A stretch of 60,867 nucleotides of DNA from Planktothrix tepida PCC 9214 (GTDB taxonomy: Bacteria > Cyanobacteriota > Cyanobacteriia > Cyanobacteriales > Microcoleaceae): assembly GCF_900009145.1 (NCBI RefSeq), contig NZ_LN889812.1, positions 153,462 through 214,328 on the forward strand. The letters run 5' to 3'. Positions 25,145-34,876 of this stretch are shown here, in pieces. Within the stretch, counting starts at the first letter, position 1, and every line of letters begins with the position of its first letter. Made by a program: the position numbers and the translations under genes. The notes beneath the pieces were generated by a model. That model was not told the DNA's origin. It worked only from the letters and a program-made list of their open reading frames with translations, and ran no database searches.

Positions 25145-26585
25145 CAAGATTACCTCCGTTGTTGGGTTGAACTTGCAACACCACAAGGGTCATATCATCT
25201 CCATTTCGATTTCCTGAACCAATAAATTGTTGAACTTGTTCAAACAAATATTCCAGAATCAATTGGGGATTTCTACAATTTTGACACGCCCAATGAAAAG
25301 CTTTACTAAGATTTTCCTCATCAAAGCGATCGCCCCGTTGATTCATAGCATCGGTAAATCCATCCGTATAATAAATTAGGGTATCCCCAGGAGAAAGTTG
25401 GATTTGAGCTTCATAATAGCAACTATCCGCATCTAAACCAATCAACATTCCCAGAGTATCTAACCGTCGAATAGTATTCGTTGCTACTTGCCATAATAAC
25501 GGGGGATGGTGAGCGGCATTGCTATAGGACAACATTCGAGTTGCCGGATCATATTCTGAATAGAATAACGTCACAAAGCGGTTAGAGTTTTCTAAATCCG
25601 CATACATGACTTGATTCAAATGCCCCAAAATTTGAGCCGGAGAATGGCGGTTTAGAACTTCAGCCCGCAGCATTCCCCGTGTCATGGTCATAATTAAACC
25701 CGCCGGAACTCCTTTACCCATGACATCCCCAATCACAATACTCCAGCGTTCATCCTGATGAATAGAGGGATGATCACCCCGTTTGTCAAAATTAGAGGGA
25801 ATAAAATCATAATAATCCCCACCCACTCGGTTAGCCGTTTGACATTGGGCAGCAATATCTAAACCGGGGATAGTCGGGCATTTTCGAGGTAGTAATTGTA
25901 ACTGAATTTCTGCCCCAATTTCTAACTCTCGATCTAAGCGTTCTTTTTCCCGCAGGGATGTTGCTAACTCATCATTAGCGATCGCAACGGCGGTTTGATC
26001 CGCGACTAATCGAATTAATTTTTGACGGGTCGGTGTCCAAACGTAATTGGCATCATGACTAAAAACATATAGCCGTCCCCGTTCCGTATTATTGACCAAA
26101 ATTGGTGTGCCAAATAGCTGCACATCAGAACCCAGGTAGCGACTCACCTGATAATCTAAATTCGCTGTATAGGTTTGTAAAGCCGATTCAGACAAGTCTC
26201 CCAGGCTGGTTTTTGGCATCAACGAGATTTGTCGGGTCACAGTTTCAATTGCTTGTCGAATATCTTGACACTGGCGTCCTTCCTGACAATGGAGCCGTTG
26301 AAATCGGACTTGTCCGTTGGGTTTAAATAGGACTAATGCTCCCCCATCGGCATCTGTTACCCGACTGGCTACTAAGGGAGTTAACTCTAAAAATTGATTC
26401 AGGTTGTTGAAGCTACGCAGGGCATACCCCAAGGAACTTAACAACTCGTTCACGTTTTGCTGTTCTCGATGCAAACGCGCCACCAGTTCTTTCAGGGTGA
26501 AAACTGGTGTGGTCTCTGGTGTTGCAGAACCCGAAATCGAGTCAGCAAATTGATCGGAGCGTCTGGGTAGGGGCAAGGCTGTCAT
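25113..26585 (-). CDS. GAF domain and PP2C/SpoIIE-type serine phosphatase (RsbU-like)
   Basis: About 490 residues. An N-terminal helix region (~25-60) leads to a GAF sensor domain (~60-215, VTDADGGALVLF...VYTPTRQ-like), a coiled linker (ATSLREKERLDRELEIGAEI), then the SpoIIE phosphatase domain with metal-binding aspartates in VGGDYYDF, GDVMGKGVPAGL, YTDGFTDAMNQRGDRF and GDDMTLVVL. Such enzymes dephosphorylate anti-sigma antagonists or similar regulators. I take ATG 26585 (MTALPLPRRSDQF) as the start; the longer frame to 26738 translates GC-rich CAGGGAGCAGGG repeats and is unlikely to be coding. Confidence 0.9.
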   Translation of the reverse strand: MTALPLPRRSDQFADSISGSATPETTPVFTLKELVARLHREQQNVNELLSSLGYALRSFNNLNQFLELTPLVASRVTDADGGALVLFKPNGQVRFQRLHCQEGRQCQDIRQAIETVTRQISLMPKTSLGDLSESALQTYTANLDYQVSRYLGSDVQLFGTPILVNNTERGRLYVFSHDANYVWTPTRQKLIRLVADQTAVAIANDELATSLREKERLDRELEIGAEIQLQLLPRKCPTIPGLDIAAQCQTANRVGGDYYDFIPSNFDKRGDHPSIHQDERWSIVIGDVMGKGVPAGLIMTMTRGMLRAEVLNRHSPAQILGHLNQVMYADLENSNRFVTLFYSEYDPATRMLSYSNAAHHPPLLWQVATNTIRRLDTLGMLIGLDADSCYYEAQIQLSPGDTLIYYTDGFTDAMNQRGDRFDEENLSKAFHWACQNCRNPQLILEYLFEQVQQFIGSGNRNGDDMTLVVLQVQPNNGGNLDDHGSDTESY

Positions 26586-26596
26586 GTTCAGTTTGA

Positions 26597-26662
26597 GGGA
26601 ACAGGGAACAGGGAACAGGGAGCAGGGAGCAGGGGGAGCAGGGGGAGCAGGGGGAGCAGTGA
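26597..26662. repeat. GGGAACA / GGGGGAGCA tandem repeats upstream of the phosphatase gene
   Basis: Consecutive GGGAACA and AGCAGGG units pass into three copies of a GGGGGAGCA nonamer. They form short-sequence tandem repeats of the type common in cyanobacterial spacers. Confidence 0.75.
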
Positions 26663-26758
26663 CCGCAGGGGAGAAATAATTAATTTCTGACTTCTGACTG
26701 CTGACTGCTTCTTTGCACTCTGCACATTCTTCCCTCACACTTTACATCTTTCATATCT

Positions 26759-28336
26759 CTACCCACTTAAGAGGGCTTCAATGAACTCGTAGCTGGAAAA
26801 GGGGCGCAAATCTTCGATACTTTCCCCAACTCCGATAAATCGAATCGGTAAGCCGAGTTGTTGGACAATCGCTAGGGCAACACCACCTTTAGCAGTTCCA
26901 TCAAGTTTTGTCAAGACCACCCCACTGAGTTGAGCAACTTCAGAAAAAACTTCCGCCTGTCGTAACCCATTTTGGCCCAAGGTAGAATCTAAAACTAATA
27001 ATGATTGTATTTTGGCTTCTGGGGCGCGTTTATCAATCACTCGACGGATTTTATTGAGTTCCTCCATTAAATTCTTTTTATTTTGCAAGCGGCCGGCTGT
27101 ATCAATAATTAATAATTCTGTATTTCGGGCTCTGGCTGCTTCAATGGCATCATAAACCACCGCCGCCGGATCGGTATTTTTTCCGGGGTTCGCCACGACT
27201 TCAACGCCACTGCGATCGCCCCAAACTTTCACCTGATCAACGGCTGCTGCTCGAAAGGTATCTCCAGCAGCAATTAAACACCGATAATCGGATTTTTGGG
27301 CTAAATGGGCAATTTTGCCAATCGTTGTGGTTTTCCCGGCTCCATTGACTCCGGTGACTAACCAAATATTTAAGGTATCTTTCTCTGGTGCAAAGGTAAT
27401 GGGATACCCCTTTTCAAAGGGTTCTTCTAAAATTCCCCTTAAAATTTGTTTGAGATAAGCGATCGCTTGTTCTGGGGGTAAGGCTTCTTGGCGGAGTTTA
27501 CTTTGTAACGCTTCAATCACGCGATCCGTTGCGGCTACACCCACATCCGCTTGTAATAGCATGGATTCAATTTCATCAACAGCTTGTTGATTTAAGGGGC
27601 CTTGACCAACAATCGCTTTTAATTGGTTGAGTAAGTTGCGTCGTGTCCGTCCTAACGCTTTCCAGAGTTTCTGTAACCAGGTAATTTCTTCTAAAGCAAC
27701 TTCATCGGGACGACGACCTTGATCCGCTAAGACCTGGGCCGACCACATAAACATCTCATCAAACACCATTCCTGCGTTTGAGGATGCCGTTTCGCTGGGT
27801 TCGGGTTCTTCTTCCTCAATGGCGGTTTCTTTTAACCGTTCCACCCTGGCTTGACGTTCCGTAGCTGCTGTTGCCCAAAATGGCAAGGGTTCGGACGTTT
27901 CTAGGGTTTCTGACTGAGTTGTATCGGTTTGAGGGGTGACAACGGGTTCGGGTACTTTTACGTCCGTTTCAGCTACTTCTACAACCGTTTCAATACTCGC
28001 TTCCGCCTCTGGTATTTCTGGGGTTAAAACCGTTGGTTCAACTTCCGGCTCTGTGATAGCTTCGGGTTCAGGTTCAGGTTCAGGTTCGGGTTCAGGTTCA
28101 GGTTCGGGTTCGGGTTCAGGTTCGGGTTCCTGTTGTTTTTGAATATTTTGATAAGCCGCTTTTGCCCACTGTAAATAATCTTCAGCAATTTGAGGTGCGG
28201 GTGGAGACGCGCTCGTCTCTACGGCTGTTTCAGTCGGTTTCTCTACCTTTTCAGGTTCAGATTTAACCTCTGGTTGTGACTCCTGAGTTTGATCCGTTTT
28301 TTCATTAAATTGACGACGAAACCAATTAAATACCAT
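26759..28336 (-). CDS. ftsY: signal recognition particle receptor FtsY
   Basis: A 525-residue SRP-type GTPase that docks ribosome-SRP complexes at the membrane. The C-terminal NG domain shows GVNGAGKTTTIGKIAHL (G1), DTFRAAAVDQ, DTAGRLQNKKNLMEEL (G3), TKLDGTAKGG (G4) and GVGESIEDLRPF. The N-terminal ~210 residues are acidic, with a 14-fold EP dipeptide run (~70-95) encoded by a GGTTCA/GGTTCG simple repeat, matching the acidic A domain of FtsY. It lies upstream of the phosphatase gene and downstream of nusB. Confidence 0.97.
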   Translation of the reverse strand: MVFNWFRRQFNEKTDQTQESQPEVKSEPEKVEKPTETAVETSASPPAPQIAEDYLQWAKAAYQNIQKQQEPEPEPEPEPEPEPEPEPEPEPEAITEPEVEPTVLTPEIPEAEASIETVVEVAETDVKVPEPVVTPQTDTTQSETLETSEPLPFWATAATERQARVERLKETAIEEEEPEPSETASSNAGMVFDEMFMWSAQVLADQGRRPDEVALEEITWLQKLWKALGRTRRNLLNQLKAIVGQGPLNQQAVDEIESMLLQADVGVAATDRVIEALQSKLRQEALPPEQAIAYLKQILRGILEEPFEKGYPITFAPEKDTLNIWLVTGVNGAGKTTTIGKIAHLAQKSDYRCLIAAGDTFRAAAVDQVKVWGDRSGVEVVANPGKNTDPAAVVYDAIEAARARNTELLIIDTAGRLQNKKNLMEELNKIRRVIDKRAPEAKIQSLLVLDSTLGQNGLRQAEVFSEVAQLSGVVLTKLDGTAKGGVALAIVQQLGLPIRFIGVGESIEDLRPFSSYEFIEALLSG

Positions 28337-28364
28337 AGGATTTATTTAATATTTGTTGGCTGGA

Positions 28365-28404
28365 ATCAGTTATCAGTTATCAGTTATCAGTTATCAGTTA
28401 TCAG
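28365..28404. repeat. ATCAGTT heptamer tandem repeat between nusB and ftsY
   Basis: Five consecutive ATCAGTT units plus a partial sixth, with no spacers. Confidence 0.85.
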
Positions 28405-28465
28405 GATAAGAGGGAACAGTTTGGGTTTTGAGAAATCCCCCTGAAATTATGATAGCTGTTGACGG

Positions 28466-29107
28466 TTAACTCTCAACTGTTAATTCTGGAACAGTCGTTT
28501 TTAATTTATCGACAAATCGACGTAGAACACCATTAATAAAGCGATAACTTTCTTCATCGCTGTAGCGTTTTGCCAGTTCAATCGCTTCATTAATTGCCAC
28601 TTGTTCTTTTAAGTTTAAATACATTAATTCGGCAACGGCAATTCGTAAAATATCTCGATCAATACGGGCGAGTCGATTCAGTTGCCAATCTACCATAGCA
28701 TCGGTTAACAACTGATCAATTTCAGCTTTATGGCTATTGACTTGAATTAAAATATCAAGGGCATAATCCCGGACTTCTTGTTGATTTGCCAGTTGAACTA
28801 ATTCCGGTAATTCCAGGGCGGTACTTAAGCGATTAATCGCGCCTTGAACTAATTCAATGGCTTCATGTACCATCGCTCGTGCAATGTCTAAATCATTCGC
28901 CCGAATTTGGCTTCCTAAAAGGCGATCGCTACTGCGTTGTAACTCAGAAACAGCCGTTTCTAAAGATTCTTGACCTTCAGCAGTCAAGGTTCTGACAGCA
29001 GCAATTAAAACATCATGTAATTCTTGAGGTTCTAGGCGCTCTGAAGTTGCTGGGAGTTGACTAATTCCCAGTAAAGCGAGTTCACGAGCAGTACGACGAG
29101 CTTGCAT
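28466..29107 (-). CDS. nusB: transcription antitermination factor NusB
   Basis: A 213-residue helical RNA-binding protein that joins NusE on boxA during rRNA antitermination. The N-terminal MQARRTARELALLGISQLPA and the C-terminal half (DRDILRIAVAELMYLNLKEQ, VAINEAIELAKRYSDEESYR, FINGVLRRFVDKL) are the conserved NusB blocks. It is longer than E. coli NusB (139 aa) because of an ~80-residue insert after the N-terminus, usual in cyanobacteria. Same strand as ftsY and the DUF502 gene. Confidence 0.95.
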   Translation of the reverse strand: MQARRTARELALLGISQLPATSERLEPQELHDVLIAAVRTLTAEGQESLETAVSELQRSSDRLLGSQIRANDLDIARAMVHEAIELVQGAINRLSTALELPELVQLANQQEVRDYALDILIQVNSHKAEIDQLLTDAMVDWQLNRLARIDRDILRIAVAELMYLNLKEQVAINEAIELAKRYSDEESYRFINGVLRRFVDKLKTTVPELTVES

Positions 29108-29319
29108 AAGTTTAAGAATTTAAGAATAAGGAATAGGGAACCACAACATTAAAGAAGAATCCCTGAAAATTCAGGAAAAATTTAGAATTTTTCACACTTT
29201 AATGAGTGTAAAAACTTGAAATTGGAATCACCACTTTAGTCTAGTCAAAAAAATAAGGGGTTATTATTAGGGAATTTTCCCCAACCCTTGAACGTTTAAT
29301 GAATCTAAACTCTAATCCG

Positions 29320-30192
29320 TTAATTTTCACTAATCCCAACGCCCTCATCTTCTAGGACAATAGATTGCAATCTATTTTCGCTGGGAAGAAGGGGTTCTAA
29401 TTTAGGATTGGGTTTAGGAGGAAGAGCTTTTACCGATGAGGATGTTGAATTAACAATCCCACCAGATACGATAATTTTAAACGCATCTTCTACTGAAAGA
29501 GTGAGGTTGAGTACCTCATGTTCTGGAACAATAGCATACCATCCACTGGTGGGGTTCGGGGTAGTGGGAATAAACACACTCACCATTTCCTCAGACAATT
29601 CTGACTGGATATCGCGGTTGACCGAACCCGTTACAAAAGCCAGTGACCAAACTCCTCGACGGGGATATTCAACTAAAACCACACGACGAAATTTATCATT
29701 AGAATCTCGTAAAAGGGTTTCTAAAAGTTGTTTGAGAGTTTTGTAAACCGAACCCGCTAAGGGAATGGCTTGTAAGATTTTTTCGCTCACAGCCAAAAGC
29801 CACTGTCCAGCAATATTGCGAGCCATTAAACCGATAAATAATATCCCTAACAGGGGTACTGCCAACCCGACCAAAACATTAAGCAGGTTGACTAAAATCG
29901 GATGCAAACCATCAAAGGGATTAATTTGCTTAGGAATGCGGGTCAGAAACTCAATCACAGAACTGGAGATGGTGATGGTCAACCAAATCGTGGTTGCCAA
30001 AGGAATCACGACCAACAGACCTGCAATCAAGTCATTTTTTAAGTCCTGCTTCAAGCGTTGGAACACAGAGCGTCCACTCTCCTGTTTATCTAAGGGGCTG
30101 ATACTTATTGTTAACGATTGTAAAGAATCATTGCAAGTACAAGCATTGTACCCAGGCTCCTCAACTCGGTCTGTACCACAAAATGGGTTCAA
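29320..30192 (-). CDS. DUF502 family membrane protein
   Basis: A 290-residue protein with two hydrophobic spans (LIAGLLVVIPLATTIWLTIT and LVNLLNVLVGLAVPLLGILF) and the DUF502 blocks IPLAGSVYKTLKQLLETLL, VVLVEYPRRGVWSLAFVTG and VSVFIPTTPNPTSGWYAIVP. The role of this family is unknown; it occurs in bacteria and plants (COV/LCV proteins). The first ~45 residues are poorly conserved in type, so the true start could be internal. It lies upstream of nusB-ftsY on the same strand. Confidence 0.85.
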   Translation of the reverse strand: MNPFCGTDRVEEPGYNACTCNDSLQSLTISISPLDKQESGRSVFQRLKQDLKNDLIAGLLVVIPLATTIWLTITISSSVIEFLTRIPKQINPFDGLHPILVNLLNVLVGLAVPLLGILFIGLMARNIAGQWLLAVSEKILQAIPLAGSVYKTLKQLLETLLRDSNDKFRRVVLVEYPRRGVWSLAFVTGSVNRDIQSELSEEMVSVFIPTTPNPTSGWYAIVPEHEVLNLTLSVEDAFKIIVSGGIVNSTSSSVKALPPKPNPKLEPLLPSENRLQSIVLEDEGVGISEN

Positions 30193-30350
30193 ATCGATTT
30201 AAAAGGGTTGAGAGATAATTTATTTATTATGTCAGCTTTTGTATATTCTGAAACAAAAGTCGGTTTTCTCGTCAACTTCTGCGGCTTTCTGGTTTCAAAA
30301 GTCCTCCTCACCTTTTGTTCTTCCCGACAACCGACACCCAAATTTAACCA

Positions 30351-30384
30351 CAAAAAAACGCCCTCCTTTCGGAGAGCGTCTTTT
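30351..30384 (-). terminator. intrinsic terminator of psbA
   Basis: On the minus strand, ACGCTCTCC pairs with GGAGGGCGT (one G-U pair) across a GAAA tetraloop and is followed by seven T residues. It starts 18 bases after the psbA stop. Confidence 0.9.
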
Positions 30385-30402
30385 GTTAGCGTGGGTTAAA
30401 AA

Positions 30403-31485
30403 TTAACCGTTGATAGAAGGGGCAACTAAAGCCACAGGAGTCAATGCACCGGATGCTAAATCTAAGGGGAAGTTATGGACGTTGCGTTCGTGCATGGCTT
30501 CAATCCCTAAGTTGGCACGGTTGATCACATCCGCCCAGGTATTGATCACGCGACCTTCTGAATCCAGTAAGGACTGGTTAAAGTTAAAACCATTCAGATT
30601 AAACGCGAAGCAAGCCACCGCCAGAGACGCACACCAGATGCCAACGACAGGCCAAGCGCCTAAGAAGAAGTGTAAGCTGCGGCTGTTGTTGAAACTGGCA
30701 TATTGGAAGATTAAACGTCCAAAGTAACCGTGGGCTGCAACAATATTGTAGGTTTCTCCTTCTTGACCGAATTTGTAACCACAGTTTAAAGATTCGTTTT
30801 CGGTGGTTTCACGAACTAAAGAAGAAGTCACTAACGATCCGTGCATTGCACAGAATAAAGCACCACCAAAAATTCCCATTACACCCAACATATGTAAGGG
30901 GTGCATTAAAACGTTATGTTCGGCTTGCAGAACGAGCATAAAGTTGAATGTGCCGGAAATTCCCAGGGGTAAACCATCGGAGAAAGAACCTTGACCGATG
31001 GAATAAATCAGCAACACCGCAGTTGCAGCCGCCACAGGAGCACTATAGGCAACGGCGATCCAAGGTCTCATTCCTAAGCGATAGGAGAGTTCCCACTCTC
31101 GACCCATGTAACAAAAGATGCCGATCAGGAAGTGAAAGACAATCAATTGGTAAGGGCCACCGTTATAAAGCCATTCATCGACGTTAGCGGCTTCCCAGAT
31201 GGGATAAAAGTGCAAACCAATTGCATTGGAACTCGGTACCACCGCAGCCGAGATGATGTTATTTCCGTAGAGCAGTGAACCGGACACGGGTTCGCGGATG
31301 CCGTCGATATCAACGGGGGGTGCAGCAACGAAAGCCAGAACGAAACAGATGGTAGCAGCAAGCAGAGTTGGAATCATCAGAATCCCAAACCAACCCACAT
31401 AGAGGCGGTTTTCGGTGCTGGTGATCCAGTTGCACAACCGCTCCCATGGGTTTCCTCTTAACTGCTGTTGAATGGTTGTTGTCAT
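30403..31485 (-). CDS. psbA: photosystem II reaction centre protein D1 (PsbA), Glu130 form
   Basis: A 360-residue D1 protein. Visible functional residues: Tyr161 and Asp170 ([11 protein letters not shown]), the P680 histidine in [16 protein letters not shown], the QB/herbicide region [12 protein letters not shown], and the manganese-cluster ligands in [16 protein letters not shown]. The chain ends in a 16-residue tail after Ala344, the site cut by CtpA. Residue 130 is Glu ([11 protein letters not shown]), the form associated in multi-copy cyanobacteria with high-light D1. It has its own promoter and terminator and is monocistronic. Confidence 0.98.
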   Translation of the reverse strand: MTTTIQQQLRGNPWERLCNWITSTENRLYVGWFGILMIPTLLAATICFVLAFVAAPPVDIDGIREPVSGSLLYGNNIISAAVVPSSNAIGLHFYPIWEAANVDEWLYNGGPYQLIVFHFLIGIFCYMGREWELSYRLGMRPWIAVAYSAPVAAATAVLLIYSIGQGSFSDGLPLGISGTFNFMLVLQAEHNVLMHPLHMLGVMGIFGGALFCAMHGSLVTSSLVRETTENESLNCGYKFGQEGETYNIVAAHGYFGRLIFQYASFNNSRSLHFFLGAWPVVGIWCASLAVACFAFNLNGFNFNQSLLDSEGRVINTWADVINRANLGIEAMHERNVHNFPLDLASGALTPVALVAPSING

Positions 31486-31556
31486 TGGAGTTATGTATTG
31501 CGTATGTATTTTTCGAGGTTCGGTGTCTCGTTATTTGGTTTTATAACCATATAGTT

Positions 31557-31585
31557 ATAATAACCTACTGTTAAAGATTTGTCGA
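31557..31585 (-). promoter_or_regulatory. psbA promoter
   Basis: On the minus strand TCGACA (complement of 31580-31585) is separated by exactly 17 bases from TATTAT (complement of 31557-31562), close to the sigma-70 consensus. Transcription would start near 31550, giving a ~65-base leader that contains a small CGAG...CTCG hairpin. The assignment is by eye. Confidence 0.65.
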
Positions 31586-31690
31586 GCCGTTTATATTAAT
31601 ATTTCCTTGTATTGAAGTTTTTTATATTAAAAAAAGTAATATGATTGCACACCCGACACCCTACTTAACAGGCAAGATGCCTGTTCCACG

Positions 31691-33094
31691 CTATACCATT
31701 TCTTCCAGTTCCTTACCTCGTGTTTCCTTGATGAGTAGGAGAACAAAAAATAGAGAAATCGCCGCCGCCGTTGCATATAAACCGTAAGCAAACCCTAACC
31801 CCACATCCTTGAGGGGCGGAAACGTTGTGGAGACAACGAAATTAGCGATCCATTGGGCTGTAGCTGCCACGGAAAGAGCGGCACCGCGAATCCGATTATT
31901 AAACATTTCTCCTAACATCACCCACACCACCGGCCCCCAAGAAAAGCCGAAACAAAAAACGTAGATATTCGCAGCGAATAGGGCAATGAGTCCAGCGTTT
32001 CCGGTTAAATTGGGATTTCCAGCCGCATCTAGGGGCGCACTTCCAAACACAGTCGCCAGAGTTCCTAACGTGATGGTCATGCCAATCGAACCCAGAATCA
32101 ATAACGGTTTGCGGCCAAACTTATCCACCACAGAAATAGCAACGAGGGTAGTAATAATATTGGTCACACTGGTAATTACCGTAATCCACAAAGAATCCTG
32201 TTCAGAAAAGCCCACAGCTTGCCACAACACACTGCTGTAATAGAAAATTACGTTAATTCCCACTAACTGTTGCAGCACCGATAACCCTGTTCCGATCCAT
32301 ACCACAGGTAATAGTCCGTGACGACCCAGCAAATCTGACAATCGAGGCTTGGTTTCTCGCACCACCGAAGCCCGGATTTCCATCACTTTAGTTTGAGTAT
32401 CTCCCCCAACCACTCGCGCTAAGATCACCTCAGCTTCTGCTTCTCGACCTTGAGCGACTAAATAACGGGGAGATTCAGGAATTTTCAATGATCCAATTCC
32501 GTAGAGGATAGCCGGAGGGATCTCTGTCCAAAACATCCAACGCCAAGCCGGAATATTAAACCAAAACGGGGCTTCGGCACTTCCAGCCCCTAACGCAATA
32601 AAATAGTCACAAAGTAACGCGGCAAAAATACCGATCACAATCGCAAGTTGTTGGAGAGAACCGAGGCGACCCCGCAGATGGGCTGGTGAGACTTCTGCAA
32701 TATAAGCTGGAGCAATTACACTCGCCGCCCCAACGGCTAACCCGCCCACTAATCGCCAAACCATGAAATCCCAAATGGTGAATGCAATACCAGAGCCCAC
32801 CGCACTCATTAAGAACAGTCCAGCAGCCGAGATCATGACTTTAATTCGTCCGTAGCGATCAGCGATCTGGCCCGCAAAGAAGGCTCCGACGGCTGACCCC
32901 AATAAAGCAGAAGAGACTGCCAATCCGATTTGTGAACTATTGGCTTGAAACTCTTTCCCTAATGCTCCGACAGCACCATTAATGACGGCGGTATCAAAAC
33001 CAAATAAGAAACCGCCAAGGGCTGCCACAATTGCCAGCATCAGCACATAATAAGCACTGGGTTGATTTAAAGCAGGAGGATGGTGAACCGTCAT
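31691..33094 (-). CDS. sugar porter of the major facilitator superfamily (GlcP-like)
   Basis: A 467-residue protein with 12 predicted membrane spans. Sugar-porter signatures are present: GGFLFGFDTAVINGA, AGQIADRYGRIKVM, WRLVGGLAVGAASV, YIAEVSPAHLRGRLGSLQQL, LKIPESPRYLVAQGR, QQLVGINVIFYYSS and DKFGRKPLLILGS, plus the C-terminal LLIKETRGKELEEM. It resembles the Synechocystis glucose/fructose symporter GlcP. The substrate is likely a hexose, moved with protons, but this is inferred from family only. It lies downstream of nothing co-directional for 350 bases and is probably monocistronic. Confidence 0.9.
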   Translation of the reverse strand: MTVHHPPALNQPSAYYVLMLAIVAALGGFLFGFDTAVINGAVGALGKEFQANSSQIGLAVSSALLGSAVGAFFAGQIADRYGRIKVMISAAGLFLMSAVGSGIAFTIWDFMVWRLVGGLAVGAASVIAPAYIAEVSPAHLRGRLGSLQQLAIVIGIFAALLCDYFIALGAGSAEAPFWFNIPAWRWMFWTEIPPAILYGIGSLKIPESPRYLVAQGREAEAEVILARVVGGDTQTKVMEIRASVVRETKPRLSDLLGRHGLLPVVWIGTGLSVLQQLVGINVIFYYSSVLWQAVGFSEQDSLWITVITSVTNIITTLVAISVVDKFGRKPLLILGSIGMTITLGTLATVFGSAPLDAAGNPNLTGNAGLIALFAANIYVFCFGFSWGPVVWVMLGEMFNNRIRGAALSVAATAQWIANFVVSTTFPPLKDVGLGFAYGLYATAAAISLFFVLLLIKETRGKELEEMV

Positions 33095-33453
33095 TTTTTT
33101 TGTTAAGGTTCATTAATTTGTGGCTATAGAAATATTGTTTCAGTTCCACAGGTAGACGCACATCAATCTTTAGACTTATCTTTCTGAAACCTATCTTTTT
33201 CTTTTGGTGAAGAAATATTAGCAATTCTCAGTGATACCCAACTTCGAGAAAATATTATTAACAATGCTTTTGTCTGCGCCCAACAATAGGATTAGGATGA
33301 GATGGAAGTCATGCTATTGAGAGAGGAAAGGCTCAACGATGATAGTTTACCTTATAAAAGAAATGATTGGTCTATCATACTATCTGCTCTGGAAATGCGC
33401 TCTCATGGCTGGAAGAGTGCATTTTTATTGTGAATTTATCTTAAATGAAAGGG
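33095..33453. other. intergenic region, 359 bases
   Basis: No recognised gene. A 43-codon plus-strand ORF (ATG 33302, starting MEVMLLREERLNDDSLPYKR, ending GWKSAFLL) is preceded by AGGATGAG, but nothing supports it beyond that. The left part holds the leader of the sugar porter; the right part is downstream of the TPR gene. Confidence 0.4.
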
Positions 33454-34263
33454 TTATTTTAAATTCAGAAAATGATTTAAGGCAAGAACGACTTTTGGGG
33501 GCCATCGTCTAACGGTTTTCACCCAATCAATATTTTTATATCGGGGATCAAGTCCAACTACAGCTACCCAATTACTTTCCGCTTCTCCGGGTTTTCCCAT
33601 ATCCCATAAACAGGCGGTTAATGCGGCTCGCATATCGGCAAAATTGGGATATTTCCGCACTAAATTTTTCATGATTTTAATCGCTGCTTCTGGTTGTCCG
33701 ACTTGATATAATGTTAAGGCATAATTGGCACGGGCAAAGGAATAGTTTTTATCTAAATCACTGGCGGTTTGATAATCTAAAAGCGCTTCTTCCCATTTTC
33801 CTAATCCTGCTTCAGCATTCCCTCGATTATTATAGGCGATCGCATCATTGGGGTTTATTTCTAAGACTTTATTATAGTCTGCAATCGCTTTTTCCCATTC
33901 TCCTAATCCTTCATAGGCGACTCCTCGGTTTAAATAGGAATCAGGAAAATCAGGTGCTAATTCTAGGGATTGATTATAATCAGAAATCGCTTCATGAAGT
34001 TTATTTTGACTGACTCTAACATTGCCTCGGTTACTCCACATCGCCGGATTTTGGGGATATTGATTAATAATTTCTGTCCAGTAGGTTTCTGCTTGAGCAA
34101 ATTCACCGGTTTGAGTGGCTGTAAACGCTTGCTGAAGCATCCCATCCAAAGTGGAAGACAGGGGTAGATTTTCGGCCCACAGAGGGGCGACATTTCCCCA
34201 AGTCAGGACGAGGATACTCAATAATAGAGTTAAACTCAGGCAAAATTGGCGAATTTTAGGCAT
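33454..34263 (-). CDS. exported tetratricopeptide-repeat protein
   Basis: A 269-residue protein with a signal peptide (~1-31, LSLTLLLSILVLTWG, ending PLWAEN) and about five TPR units (AYNNRGNAEAGLGKWEEALL) over residues ~45-220. The C-terminal part (DWVKTVRRWPPKVVLALNHF) resembles other cyanobacterial secreted or lumenal TPR proteins. It is presumably a periplasmic or thylakoid-lumen scaffold; the partner is unknown. It is divergent from psb28. Confidence 0.85.
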   Translation of the reverse strand: MPKIRQFCLSLTLLLSILVLTWGNVAPLWAENLPLSSTLDGMLQQAFTATQTGEFAQAETYWTEIINQYPQNPAMWSNRGNVRVSQNKLHEAISDYNQSLELAPDFPDSYLNRGVAYEGLGEWEKAIADYNKVLEINPNDAIAYNNRGNAEAGLGKWEEALLDYQTASDLDKNYSFARANYALTLYQVGQPEAAIKIMKNLVRKYPNFADMRAALTACLWDMGKPGEAESNWVAVVGLDPRYKNIDWVKTVRRWPPKVVLALNHFLNLK

Positions 34264-34448
34264 GAACTGAAATAAGCAAGCTGAAATAACACCATTGTAC
34301 TCAAAGGGGGGGTAAAATCCTTGCTGAAGGATGGGGTAGTCCGTGGACTGTATTTACACACCCTATGGGGAATTTTATCCTTTTCAGTGCCATCTCGTGA
34401 GACAATAAGATGTTAACTCTTAAATGAATAAAGGTTTAACAAGACAAT

Positions 34449-34787
34449 ATGGTCGCTAAAATTCAGTTTTCAAGAGGTATTGATGAAGATGCAATTCCTG
34501 ATGTGCGCCTAACTCGTTCACGAGATGGGAGTCAAGGAACAGCAACATTTTATTTCCTCAATCCTAAAGCATTAGCGGATGATTCTACGGAAGAAATCAC
34601 GGGAATGTATATGATTGATGATGATGGGGAAATCATAACCCGTGAGGTTAAAGCTAAGTTTATTAATGGAAAACCTACGGAAATTGAAGCGATCCATTTA
34701 ATGAAATCTCCCGAAGAATGGGAACGTTTTATGTTGTTTATGAAACGTTATGCAGAAGCGAATGGGTTAGAATTTAGTAAATCCTAA
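34449..34787 (+). CDS. psb28: photosystem II assembly factor Psb28
   Basis: A 112-residue soluble protein that binds the cytosolic face of photosystem II assembly intermediates containing CP47. The blocks [32 protein letters not shown] and [13 protein letters not shown] are characteristic of Psb28. Full family length. It is followed 89 bases later by moaB on the same strand. Confidence 0.95.
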   Translation: MVAKIQFSRGIDEDAIPDVRLTRSRDGSQGTATFYFLNPKALADDSTEEITGMYMIDDDGEIITREVKAKFINGKPTEIEAIHLMKSPEEWERFMLFMKRYAEANGLEFSKS

Positions 34788-34876
34788 TTTCTCAGGAGTT
34801 AGAAGTTAAATTCTATAAGAAATAGAGAAAGTTTGGCTTCTAACTTCTCATCGTTGTTGTTCTGGATCTACAGTTT

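Noticed and set aside
26586-26738. N-terminal extension of the SpoIIE phosphatase
   Set aside because: It translates GGGAACA/GGGGGAGCA repeats and has a non-conserved Pro/Cys-rich composition; ATG 26585 fits better.
27936-28142. Plus-strand Gly-Ser repeat ORF
   Set aside because: It is the antisense of the EP-dipeptide run in ftsY.
30410-31361. Antisense ORFs opposite psbA
   Set aside because: They are shadows of the psbA coding sequence with no features of their own.
33302-33433. 43-codon plus-strand ORF with a possible ribosome site
   Set aside because: No similarity that I recognise and no other support; left as part of the intergenic description.
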